Shown piece after piece: positions 12,138 through 23,096 of a stretch of 64,000 bases of DNA. The notes beneath the pieces are model-generated. The model worked only from the letters and a program-made list of their open reading frames with translations, searched no databases and was not told the DNA's origin. Origin of the DNA: Cryptomeria japonica (taxonomy: Eukaryota; Streptophyta; Pinopsida; Cupressales; Cupressaceae); the NCBI RefSeq assembly GCF_030272615.1, contig NC_081413.1:552015136-552079135 (forward strand), given 5' to 3'. Made by a program: the position numbers and the translations under genes. Within the stretch, counting starts at the first letter, position 1, and the number at the start of each line of letters is the position of its first letter.

Positions 12138-13094
12138 AAAATGTATGTGTAAAAATCATACGTGAAATAAAAGATATCTAAAGTAACAATTAAAACAAAC
12201 ACAAAATTTCATTCAAACGCTCAAGATGAGAACACTTTAGAAAAGAAATTGGAATATCAAAGAACATAAAACAAATATGAGTGCAAACCAATATCCCTTT
12301 GATTTGATTGTTCTCTGAATTGATGTGTACTCATGGCATTTTGAATGTTTTATTTTTCTCCATGATGGTTAATGCAAGGTGTGGATGGTGATATGATTGT
12401 ACAAGATGAGTAATTAATTCAGAATTATGGTGGTATGGTTGTGAATATGTGGATGAAATGCATAGAAAATGGAGGGATTAAATAGGATTTGGAAGGGAGA
12501 GGAAGGGATTGAGAAATGAGACACTTGTCCTCAAAGAGGCCAAGTGGCAATGCTCAAGGTGCCATGTGCAATAGGATTCCGCACTTGCTTAACCAATGAT
12601 GATAAGTGTCTTTGGAAAAGACAAGTGTCAAAGAGAGGAGTGACATGTGTACTTAGGGACACATGTCTATTTGGGAAATAACCACCCAAATAACAAATAT
12701 TCTTTTCCAAATATTAAAGATATTAGTAATGTGCACAAACATGTGAGGGTGAGGTTAGAAGGGGTAAGGTTGGTTAAGTGGATAGGGTTGGTTAGAACCC
12801 ATGGGTTAGGCTTGGGTTAGATGGGGGTTTAGGTTAGGAGACATGCGACTCAAACTAGATTATTTAAATTAATTAAATTCAAATAAAAGGAGGAAAAATG
12901 TGACATGAACTAAATAAAGTAATTAAATTATTTTATTTAGTAGAGGAAGGATAAAAGGGCAATTAATTAATTAAAAGACTAATCAATTAATCGGACATGG
13001 ATTTCTTAATTAAATTAATTTAGCCAAAATGGATGCCATATTTAATTAAATAATTATGAATTATTTCATAAATACAAGCAACCAAGGGAGTTCA
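12138..13094 (-). repeat. gypsy-type LTR, right copy, inverted
   Basis: This is the reverse complement of the left LTR over nearly its full length. Readable landmarks are TGAGTGCAAACCAATATCCC (about 12,279), GGAAATAACCACCCAAATAA near 12,675, AGATGGGGGTTTAGGTTAGG (about 12,819) and AACCAAGGGAG (13,080). It stops at 13,094, about 37 bp short of the TGTAGACAC end seen in the left copy, and meets the PPR pseudogene there. Confidence 0.75.
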
Positions 13095-13560
13095 ATGTAT
13101 ACAAAATGTGGAAGCACAAGAAAGGCATGTGGAATTATATGATAGAATGCCTCGAAGATATGTTGTCTCATGGAAAGAAATGATTATAAGATTTGTAAAT
13201 AATGGGTGTGTTGAAAAGACTTTAGGTGTAAAGCAAAATTAAACAACCTTTGCTAGCATCTTCCCTGCATATAATAAAATGGGAGCTTTGGAACATGATA
13301 TGGACATCCATCAAAACATAATGATGGTGGAATTTTTCAAATATTATGGTTAGAAATGTCGTGGTAGATATGTATGCAAAATATGGAAGCACAAACAAGG
13401 CAAATGAACTGTTTGACAAAATGCCTCAACGATAAGTTGTCTCATACAATGAAATGATCACAAGATTTATAGAAAATGAATGTGTTGAAAAGGTTTTAGG
13501 AAATTTTAAACAAATGCAATTGGCAAGTATAAAGCAAGTGTTGATGTGGATTGAGAAGAA
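13095..13560 (+). pseudogene. pentatricopeptide-repeat (PPR) protein pseudogene fragment
   Basis: Two PLS-type PPR units are readable. The first runs from 13,095 as MYTKCGSTRKA, then after a shift DRMPRRYVVSWKEMIIRF (about 13,147-13,200). A linker FASIFPAYNKMGALEHDMDI follows at about 13,255. The second runs from about 13,360 as VDMYAKYGSTNKANELFDKM, PQR-stop-VVSYNEMITRFIEN and then FKQMQLASIK. PPR proteins of this class bind organelle RNA for editing or processing. The fragment has stops and frameshifts and covers only a small part of such a protein. This is the only sequence in the window I can tie to a host gene family. The inverted gypsy LTR abuts it on the left. Confidence 0.82.
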
Positions 13561-15568
13561 TACGAAACTTATTTATATCAAGTCATAGAAATGTGAGAGT
13601 ATGAATCTTGTTGAATATTTAAATTCTAAGATTCAAAATTAGAAAATGTCAAGTTCAATATTGACCGAGTCACATATTATCACAATCTTAGTTTCCATAA
13701 TGCATTATGTATGAATTTTATGAATTCTTATGTGAATTCATAAATTACCATAGGCTTAGCTCACTACATTTCAAGGATAATTATAGTTCTCATGTTGTGT
13801 TCAAGTATAATTTAGAGGCAAAAATTTCAACTAAAAAGAATCTGAAATATGTTGTGGTGATATGTATCATCTTGATAAAGAAAAAGGCTCTTTCAAGTTA
13901 AAATAAAATTGACTTGGATTAAACTTGCTTCAACACCAAAAGAAGTCTGGAACACGGTACCTACTTTTTTTTTACAAAATGATAGATTTAGACTGAGTTC
14001 CATACCTGATATACTCTATTTTCAGCATCTTAGTTTATCTCTACTACATTAGTGAATTTCATTTTGTTTGTAATGCTTAGTCTACCTCTATTGCAAGTTA
14101 GGGGCAAATTTTGTTGGCCTACATTAAATTTGTGGACATGAATTATGACCGACAAGGAAAAATACATGACAAAAAACTTGATTCTAAATTTTTTTTTCCA
14201 AAGTTCAACTATGCAGAAAGTATTATGATAATTCTATATTCATAAAGCATTTTTGAAAAGATTTATTCAAATTTGTTATATTTTGTTAGATTTCAACAAT
14301 GGGGTTATCTATGGATAGATAAAATCAGTCATTAAGGGGGTGTTGTAGACACATATGATAATTTCCCTGTGTTACATTTTGTTAAGTGATTCTTAGTGCA
14401 ATTCATGATGACTTTATAAATTCTTGACTAGTCTACTTTACTAATGTTACATTCAATCCCATAAGATGAAGCTCATTTAATTTATTACTTCTTCTTTTGT
14501 GTTATGCTTATTGAGATTTATATACATTTTATAAGATGAAGCTCATTTAATTTATTACTTCTTCTTTTGTGTTATGCTTATTGAGATTTATATACATTTT
14601 ATAAGATGAAGCTCATTTAATTTAAGCACAAAGTAGTATGTATGATAGAAACTAATTACATATGGATTGTAAGGTTTAATGATTTCTAAAAATTCATTGT
14701 GATAATTTATATGGAATTGAACCCCCTTACCTATTAAAAATAATTTGAACGAAATTTATTTACCCCGACCAATGCATTATTAGTCAATGGCCTTAAATAC
14801 AAATTGATAGTTAGCTAATAACCCCTCAAAGGTCCCACAAACAATCCATGCCCAATATTGTTGCTGAATGTTTATTCTAAACTCAAAAATATTCCTAACA
14901 ATTTAGAAAAAATATATGTAATAAAGTACTTAAATTAATTTTGAGTAGGTCCAAATACTTCAAATTTGATCCAATTATATGATCTTATTACTTTTTTGCT
15001 CGTATTTATGTGTAAATTTTCTCTATGGATACTATTAATCAGTTAAAGTACTTGAGATTTCTTTTCTTTTATGGAATCTAATCTAACATTATGCAAACAA
15101 TAAACCAAATAATAATATAATAAAAAGTATGATGAATATAATAAAAATTATGATGAATATACTAATAAAAAATAATAATATAACACTAATAAAAATAAAA
15201 TTTAATAAAACAATATAGTGATATAATTAATATACTAAGATAATATAGTGTAATAATACTAATAAATTTACATAATAGAATCTAATTAAAAATATAATTT
15301 AATATAATAATATAGTCATATAATTAATAGAATAAAATAATATAGTGTGATAATACTAATATATTTATAAAATAAAATCTTATATAATAATAATTGATTA
15401 ATAAGATGAATAGTATAACTCTAAGTGAAATTTGACAAGCTAATTATGATTAAACGTCAACTGAACTAGACCCTAACTAAAAATAAATCTTTAATAATTT
15501 TTATGTAATAGTATAATATAATAAAATATAATATAACAATTATTTGGTATAATAATATTTTAGTGATA
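13561..15568. other. AT-rich DNA with a tandem duplication
   Basis: No gene is recognisable. From 15,090 to 15,570 the sequence is almost only A and T, with TAATATA and AATAATAT words and no perfect microsatellite. A 70-bp tandem duplication at 14,461 is listed separately. The last 14 bases (15,555-15,568) are the proposed left target-site duplication of LINE1. Confidence 0.6.
14461..14623 (+). repeat. 70-bp tandem duplication, about 2.3 copies
   Basis: The unit starts ATAAGATGAAGCTCATTTAA and ends TATATACATTTT. Copies start at 14,461, 14,531 and (partial, 23 bp) 14,601. The two full copies are identical by eye, so the duplication is recent compared with the decayed surroundings. It has no coding role that I can see. 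Confidence 0.9.
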
Positions 15569-15639
15569 AAATCCGCTAATAAGAATTAAAATTCATATAG
15601 GAACACATGCTCTGCACAAATACAAAATGCAAAAATCTA

Positions 15640-17571
15640 GGCAACAATGGAAATTTGAGTCTTCCACTGCTTTTAGATCTAATAATGTTCGGTAGAATGT
15701 GCAGAATGATGGCGGTAAAAATAATCTAAAGGGGTACTATGGTACTGTAGCTCTCCCCAGATATGCCATGGGTCCCAATTAGAGCTATATTGGTGCTAAT
15801 CGCATTGCACAAAATATTGTAGGTGGCATTCATCAACCTTAATGGGTTTTCACAAGGGAGGCTGGGTTGATAAATGTAGGGCTCCTTTCCTTCCTCTGCC
15901 CCAATCCAGTGCATTGAAGCAACCACAATCTAAATGGCAGCCTGTCATTTCGAAAAGGATGAAGAAACTACAATGACAATATAATTATCCCTCTACACTA
16001 AAATATAAGAAAGAAAAAGGATTTGTCTATCCAAATAAAATCACTAGTAACCCTAAGCTTAGGGTATCAAATGCAAATTTTAATGACAGAGGTAATAATA
16101 AAACATTCCTTAACCAAGGTGAAGGAAGTATCAGGGACCCGCAACTACAAGTAAAAGGCAATTTGGTGAGTCCTAAGCACAACTTGGCTCTTAGAGCCAA
16201 TCCCATGTTGAATCCTCCTCAGAAGATGGAATGCAAAATCAATTGCAGGAGTGACAAAATAAACCCTAGGAAGAGGTGGAATGCCAAAGCCTTCATCATT
16301 TATAATAAGACTATGGACCAGCACTGGAATCAATCTCAAAAAATCATAATTGTTGTGAAATAGCTAGGTTCAGGTCAAGATATTCAAGAGATAGAAAAAT
16401 GATAGGAACATACATACTCCAGTTAGGTAAGTATAACTATCCTTGCCAATGATTTTATTTTTATTCTCTGTAGTAATGAAACCCTAAGAAATAATTCATT
16501 ATATGGATATCTAGTCATATACAAAGGGTATAACTTTATGATTATGGAATGGCAAAGGAATTTTGATCCTACGACCATTAGGCATAGCAGTAACCCTAGA
16601 TGGATTAGCATTCCATACTTACCAGTAGAATTATTACATTTTGACTCAATAGTTGAAATTAGTAATGCATTTGATACCTTCATTAGAGTAGATGGGAAAT
16701 TCTCCCATTCTACAAAGGTATAAATGCTAGTAGATATGGATGTGAATAGGCATAAATCAGAACCCTTAGAACTTATTACTTCTCTGGAGGCATACTTTAT
16801 ATTGATAAAATTTTATGAGGGTTATGTGCCTGATAATGTACTGACACATATGTCAGATAAGGGGTCCTCCTCTAATAATGCTTCTTGCTTAGAGAAGAGC
16901 ATAAACCTCACATTTAATGAAACTACAGGGGGATTTACTTAGAATGGGAAAAACCTATAGACAATAAGGATAGCAAGGATAGTGTTAAAAGAACAAACAA
17001 TCTAGTGACACCTCAATTAGAGGAGGCTTCGAAGAGCCCTGAGATAATTCAATTTGTGGCCTCTCCATTTAAGGGCCCTGGAGAGGAGCTGACTGAGAGG
17101 ATCATAGAATCCCAAAGGTCTGATCAAAATGTCATGTTGAAGGAAGAGGAGATTATAGATAGGGAGCTAGGTCAAATCCCTACAAAACTTGTTGCAGTAT
17201 ACAAATTAATTGGGTTTAATCAATTTTTAGATAGAGAGGACAAGTTTGAGGAGGAGGACAATATTGATGTTGTCATGGAAAAGAAAATACTTATATATGC
17301 AATTTTGCAGATGGATATGCAAGAAAAGCAAGAGCAAGAAAATTCACCTGCTCTTCCCTTAAGAGCTCAAGAATATGATAATAGGGTTAAATTAGGTCTA
17401 GAGAAATATTATCCCAATAAGGATACCCCTGATTATGGGAAGGCTGCTAGAAGAAGAGGCAAAAAATCAATGAATGAACTCAGATCACTGGCCGAGACTA
17501 CAGAGGATCAAGCCAAAATTAAAGACATTCTCTATGCTAGGAAGGGGAAGAGCCTTTCCATGGGTCAATAA
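15640..17571 (+). pseudogene. LINE1 ORF1 (RNA-binding protein) remains
   Basis: N-terminal pieces read KGYYGTVALPRYAMGPN and IAQNIVGGIHQP with TAG or TAA at Gln-like places (15,693 onward). The best part is 16,538-16,942: NPRWISIPYLPVELLHFDSI then AFDTFIRVDGK and MLVDMDVNRHKSEPLELITS, which resembles the domain found in plant LINE ORF1 proteins (DUF4283 with the following zinc-knuckle area). The C-terminal 188-codon frame (17,005-17,571) is acidic and Lys/Glu-rich. ORF1 proteins bind the element RNA. The stop at 17,569 lies just before the endonuclease start. Confidence 0.65.
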
Positions 17572-18383
17572 GGATCACATCTTGGAATGTTAGGGGCCTT
17601 AATACCCTAACAAATAGCATTTACTTAGAAGCTACCTTACAACTTTTGACTCTGAAATTGTTATGCTTCAGGAAACAAAATTGAGAGTGCAAGATTGGGA
17701 AATTTTTAAGTGTAAACTGGGAATTTGGAAAGCTTCTTCGATTAGTGTTAATGGTGTTGTTGGGGGGATTGCAATATTATGGGATACCAGAAAGGTTAGA
17801 TTTATAGCATGGATCGTGGAAATATGATATCTTTAAGGTTAGATTTGTAGAAGAAATTCAGAAATCTCACTAGAAGGGTGGTTGGGTCATTAGTATCAAG
17901 AACTCTCTGAGATTTTTTCTTATTAATATTTATGGGGTGATTAGTACTATGGGAAAAAGGGAAGTATTGGCTGAGATATAAGATTTCTTGTTGTCAAATG
18001 ATAATATAATCTACTTCCTTGGAGGTGATTTCAATGCAACTCAAGATATAATAGAAAAACAGGGTGGGACTCAAGTAGAGTTTGTTGCACAAAGAGATTT
18101 CAGATCATGGATCAGAAATAATAATTTAGTAGACATAAGGATCCTCAATGGTAAATTTACTTGGAATAATAAGAGATTTGGGAATGAGTATATTGTAGAA
18201 AAACTAGATAGATTCCTTTTCAAGGGTAATTTGGGAAACTTTAGCAACTCCTTCAATTCTTCTATTCTTTCAGTATCAGGATTAGATCATTTCCTAGTTT
18301 TGTTGATTATAGAAGATGATGTTAGACCTAAAAATGTCCTTTCAAATTTGAAAAAATGTGGCTTCAAGATCCTAGCTTTCTAG
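17571..18383 (+). pseudogene. LINE1 ORF2 endonuclease domain
   Basis: An apurinic-type endonuclease begins ITSWNVRGLNTLT (17,574), continues MLQETKLRVQDWEIFK (about 17,663-17,712) and GGIAILWD, then GGDFNATQD (about 18,021), NLVDIRILNGKFTWNN (18,124) and LDRFLFKGN, and ends at SGLDHFLV, equivalent to the SDH motif. It would nick target DNA to prime reverse transcription. Several frame changes occur between 17,620 and 17,985. The linker toward RT is largely deleted: the frame jumps at about 18,383-18,430 from the end of the endonuclease almost directly to the start of RT. Confidence 0.82.
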
Positions 18384-18396
18384 GTCTAGTTGAAGT

Positions 18397-21063
18397 ATGG
18401 TGGAAGGAGGAGCAGATAATGGGGAAGAACTAGATGACTTATGTCCCATCTCTCTATGTAACACAATCTACAAAAAATTGTCCAAAGCTTTAGCAAATAG
18501 AATTAAATCCATCCTTCCCTCTATTATATCAAAAGAGAAAACAAAGTTTATTTCTGAGAGATCCATCCCAAATGGTGTTATCATTGCTCAGGAAGCAATT
18601 CATTTAGTGCAAAAGAATAAGGAACCCAATATGTTGATCAAATTAGATATTAAGAAAGAATATGATAAGGTAGATTGGAGGTTTCTATGTAAATGTTTGG
18701 AAGCATTTGGCTTTGCAAAACAATGTATTAATCTTAGCTCTAACTACTTTGTAGCACTAAAATGTCATTATTAATAAATAGAACTCCTGAAGGATACTTC
18801 AGTATATCCAGAGGATTGAGACAAGGGGATCCATTATCCCCCTTTCTCTTCATCATAATGAGAGAAGCTTTGGGTAGGTTAGTAAACTCTCAACATTCTT
18901 TGTGTAGCATCAAAGGGATTAAGGTGACTGCTGGTTTAAAAAATCTTAATCATCAATAGTTTTTTGATGAGACCATGCTCATTGGAGTTAGTTGTCTATC
19001 TTAGGCCCGAGAATTCAAGTCCTTACTACAAAAATATTCCAATACCTCCGAGCAGGCCGTTAGTGCAAACAAATCAGAGATCTTCTTCCTAAATAGTAAA
19101 ACAAAAGATGAGATAGATATTTGTAATATCTTGGGATTCAGGAAAAACACATTCCTGTGCAAATATCTTGGGTTGCCTTTGGATAAAGGGGTAGGGTTTA
19201 ATAACCAAGTCCAAGGTAGGACTCAAGATAGGGTCTTGGAAAGGTAAGTGGCTATCAAATGCAGGAAGAGCTACAATGATTAAATTTGTGTTGTATGCTA
19301 TCCCTATCTATCAGCTATCATGCTTTCCTTTATCACAAGAAGCTAATGCTAAACTAGACAAATTATTGAGAAGGTTCTTCTAGGAGGGTCCACGACAGGA
19401 CATGAAACTGGCCACTATTAGTTGGGACAAATTATGTAAACTAAATGATTATGGAGGAGTTGGATTGAAGAATATTAGTTGGAAAATTTTAGCCTTAGGG
19501 GAAAAATTAGTTTGGTGTATGTAGAACCCAACAAAAAATGGGTTAAACTTCTTCAAAGGAAATGTTTGACAAGCCCAAAGCCTAGCAGTATTTTCAAATC
19601 TCAAAATCCTCAGAAAGGCTCTAGGGTTTGGAATTTTATGATGGATTGTAGGTAGCTAATTTTAAATAGAGTCATGTGGGATGTGGCTGATGGCATCAAA
19701 GTGAAATTTTGGAGTGACTCTTGGGGATGCTACCTTGCATTGGAATGCATCAATTTGAGTCCTAGAATCAAGGAAGTGTTGAGCTACTCATGGGGCAACT
19801 ACTTAAAAGACTACATGTTCATATCCCTAGTGGAGATCTGATTCTAGGTTGGGAATGGAAGAGTCTGAATGATACTTGCCTTACTGAAGCTAAAAAAAGA
19901 GAAAAGGAGATCTTGGTAGACAAGCATATCAGTATCAGAAATGGGGAAGATAAGCTTGTATGGGCTGGTTCAAATACTGGCTCCTATAAACCAAAGCAGG
20001 GTATGAGGAAATCATTAAGTAATTTAGTTAGGATAAGACAAATTACTAATTCACCTTTGTTGGGACAAGGTATGCCTGCCAAAGACAGGCATGTTCCTTT
20101 GGGCAGCATTGCAAAATAGAGTCCTAATAGCAGATTGGTTTTATAAAATAGGTTTTGTTGGACCTTCTAAGTGTGCTTTATGCGAAGTAAATGAGGAATT
20201 TTTAGATCATATTTTCGTAAGATGCCCTTATACTGCAGAATGCTGGGAATGGTTGTATAAGAATTTGTAGTGGTCCTCAGCTCCCTCAAACTCCTTGGTA
20301 ATTAATATAAAAGGTTGACCATTGCTTAATAAGAAAAGCCCTTACAAAGACTTATGGAAAATCACTCCTTCTATTGTAGTTTGAGAGATTTGGAAGGGAG
20401 GGAATAGGAGAATCTTCCAAGAAAAGAAAATGAGACCAAAGCAGTTATGCAAGAAAACTGAAGCAATTATAGTGGAAACTACTAATAATAGACTTAGAAA
20501 TGGTAATCTAAATTTTTTTCCTTCTCTACCTAGGACAACGATATGAGGAAGAATTGGTTTGGTTTACTCATTCCCCCTCAATATGGGGTGGGTGGTGTGG
20601 TTACAAGTAGGATGAGAGAACAATGTATATGGACTAAACCAGATTATGGGTGGTTCAAATTAAACTTTGATGGGGCCTCCAGGGGTAATCCAGGCATAGC
20701 CGGTATCAGATGCATAATACATCATTAGGATGGATCTATTTGTGCTAAGCTAGCCAAACTAATTGGTAAGACAACAAATAATGTAGCAGAATGGAAGCCT
20801 TGGTGGAAGGTCTCCTCCTTAGCAAGGCCTTAGGAATCAAGAAACTGGCCATTGAAGGGGACTCACTCAACATAATAAATGCAATTAGAACTAATAATAC
20901 TCCCAATTGGTAACCTAATTCTCTCCTGGAAACAACAAATAACATTATAGATATTTTTAAAGAAATGACAATTAATCACATTTATAGAGAAAGCAATATT
21001 GAGGCTGATAAATTAGCCAATATAGGAGCTGATGGAGTTCTTATTGAAAAAATTGGAGGGTAA
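18397..21063 (+). pseudogene. LINE1 ORF2 reverse transcriptase, C-terminal zinc region and RNase H
   Basis: RT is readable as CPISLCNTIYKKLSKALANR (about 18,440-18,500), LIKLDIKKEYDKVDWRFL (18,634), SRGLRQGDPLSPFLF (about 18,800) and FFDETML (18,961), where the family has an F-x-D-D core; the second Asp reads Glu here. The thumb and zinc region follow (WLSNAGRATMIKFVLYAIP; CALCEVNEEFLDHIFVRCPY at about 20,173). RNase H lies at 20,640-21,060 with KLNFDGASRGNPG, EGDSLNIINAI and NIEADKLANIGADG. A plant-type RNase H at the end of ORF2 is known in part of the plant L1 clade. Multiple frameshifts and stops make it inactive. Confidence 0.85.
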
Positions 21064-21407
21064 TTCAGCCTTAATAATGATAGATATTATTCTTTCTTTT
21101 TGTCTTAGCCACTTAATACAAGTTTATTCATCATTTTTAGGTTCGAGCATTTAGTGAGGTCTATCTTAATATTAACATTTGAAGACCTTTATTAATTGTG
21201 GAGTCGAGAGATATGATGAATCAATGTCATCATTTTTTATTATGTTTTTGTGTTAGGTTTGGCCTACGTTAGGATGTATAGGTATGGAACACATGTTTTT
21301 TCATATGCTTAGTAGAAATGATTTGTGTGTAAGGCTCTAAAGAAACTTCTAGAGTTACCTTCAGTTTATAATCCGAACGCTGCGATAAAATTCTTCATTT
21401 AGATCAA

Positions 21408-22162
21408 ATGGAGTCAAATCTAAAGCTAATTTCTACAAGTGATAGAAGTCTTATGGTGTTTAGGGGGGACATTAAACCAGAAAGTTGGGGTAGAATTTTG
21501 AATGGCTTGGATGATTTCTCTACTAGAGCCATTCAGGAAATTATGGGGAAGAGCATTTCAGCCATGAATTTATATATAGAGTGAATTATGACATACCAAC
21601 CACTTTTGTTGCCATTCTGCTCTATGTTGGTTTCAAGAAGGAAGAGGTCATTGCTTTAAGTAAATACTTCTTTAAAGATAAACTCTTGGGTATTTTAGAG
21701 TAGGCGGTAGGATTCATAGATGATAACCTAATGATCCCTTATCCAGAGGATTATGGGGGTGATAACTCCAATGGGAGGACTGAGAATGTTAGTCACTTAA
21801 TACCCCAACATCCTATGTTGGAGTTTAGGGATAGGTCGGTGTTTGATCCATGCAGAGAGATTATCTGTATAAATACATATTTTCCATTAAAATGGCTTCA
21901 TATAAGGGCTTTCCCGAGCAACAACCGGTGGGTGGATTATCTAAGAGAGGAAGGGTTTACAATTCCAGATGACATGTTGAATATCCCAATGGGAAGAATT
22001 CAAATTCTTCTTTTGGATATTATCAAGGCTTCTTGGGTCAATAAGAAAGACAAGTACAAAGAGATGGCTCCGGGTAGCTATAGGGAAGGGCATCCTGAGA
22101 TGGAGGAGCCATCTCAGACTATCAAGGATGCATGCATTGATCTATCTGAGATGGAGGAATAA
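21408..22162 (+). pseudogene. LINE1 third reading frame (ORF3), function unknown
   Basis: It lies 345 bases after the RNase H stop. It starts ATGGAGTCAAATC, reads SLMVFRGDIKPESWGRILNG, shifts frame once near 21,575, then PTTFVAILLYVGFKKEEVIA and, after a single TAG at about 21,701, an open stretch of 143 codons from 21,731 to the TAA at 22,160 (PYPEDYGGDNSNG, then FPLKWLHIRAFPSNNRWVDY). The end is acidic. I do not recognise a domain. It is inside the proposed TSD-bounded LINE1, between ORF2 and the element 3' end. It may be part of the LINE, or an older gene fragment carried with it. Confidence 0.45.
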
Positions 22163-23082
22163 ATTCTAGTACCAATGATGTTGAATTTTGTTCAGTGCTT
22201 AGTCTAATTTTATCATACTTTATCTTCTAATGTAGTTATAGTTTAGACCTATAGGTTCTTTTGGGTTTCTCTTAGACTGTGTTTGATTCATTACTAAAAC
22301 TTATATAGTTTCTGGGACATCTTCATTAGTATAGTTTCTACTTTAGTTTAAGACTTTTATCCTGTCTGAGGATCTATTTTATATAGATAATAGTATATAT
22401 GTTTATGGTACGTCGGTCTATCGGCTTTGTTGTTGGCTCTATGCTTGACAAACGAAAGTTTGCACTGGTCATATATGTATTTAGTATATATGGAAAAAAT
22501 TTCAATTGGTAGCATGCGAGAGGTATGCTTAAATATAAACCTAATTTGTTTATTCTTTATCTTTGTCTCAGATATTAGCAGGCTAATATGGGGTTCTAGT
22601 GTTTATTTATGAAAATTACTAATTGTGTTAGATTTTTGTGGTGTTTTATGACCCTATGGAAATAGTTTTCTCATTGCTATGAGTAGAAGTTTTTTAAATG
22701 ATAATCTCTTTGAGTTGTGAGTGTTTGTCATGCTATGCAGGTATAATAGATTGGGGGAAGCTAATCTATGTTTGGGTTTCAGTATATAGGAAGATAGTGA
22801 AACTAGATCAAAAGGGAGCCACCTGAATGGGGAATTGTGTATCAATACATCAGATGTGATGTATTCCTTGTCTTAATTCCAAATATTGTATTGGTATTAG
22901 CCCAATCTTGCAATCTGATTTAAATTGTAAATATTCCACGAATGCATATTCCTTGGACAAGACTAGAGGTTTTCTTAACTGGTTCTTTCCTATCGGTGCC
23001 CACAGTGAACTGGGTTGTAAAAATATTCCTTTATTTAATAAAATATTGGCTTCAGCCTATTACCGAGCAAAAAAATATATAT
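22163..23082 (+). other. LINE1 3' untranslated region and tail
   Basis: It is non-coding and AT-rich, and ends TTTATTTAATAAAATATTGG followed by GGCTTCAGCCTATTACCGAG and CAAAAAAA, then a short TA run. The last 28 bases (23,048-23,075) match the tail of the SINE at 53,690-53,717 at 25 of 28 positions. Confidence 0.65.
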
Positions 23083-23096
23083 ATATTTTGGTGATA

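Larger units (their letters stand above)
6439..13094 (+). mobile_element. Ty3/gypsy element remnant with LTR copies in inverted orientation
   Basis: An approximately 1-kb LTR (6439-7462), a long leader and a gag gene all read on the plus strand, as in a normal 5' half of a gypsy element. Instead of pol and a direct 3' LTR, the block is closed by the reverse complement of the same LTR (12,138-13,094). No pol gene is present between them. No target-site duplication was found, and the right copy lacks roughly its outermost 40 bp. Either the element was rearranged (self-integration or recombination) or two family members in opposite orientation have fused. Confidence 0.7.
15569..23082 (+). mobile_element. 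L1-type LINE (LINE1), about 7.5 kb
   Basis: Plus-strand order: ORF1 remains, endonuclease, reverse transcriptase, zinc-knuckle-like C-terminal part, RNase H, a further reading frame (ORF3), then a 3' end reading GGCTTCAGCCTATTACCGAG with an A-rich tail at 23,048-23,075. A probable target-site duplication is ATATTTTAGTGATA (15,555-15,568) and ATATTTTGGTGATA (23,083-23,096), 13 of 14 identical. If this is right, the element is near full length and the 2 kb after ORF2 belongs to it. It is decayed by stops, frameshifts and a deletion near 18,380. Confidence 0.7.
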
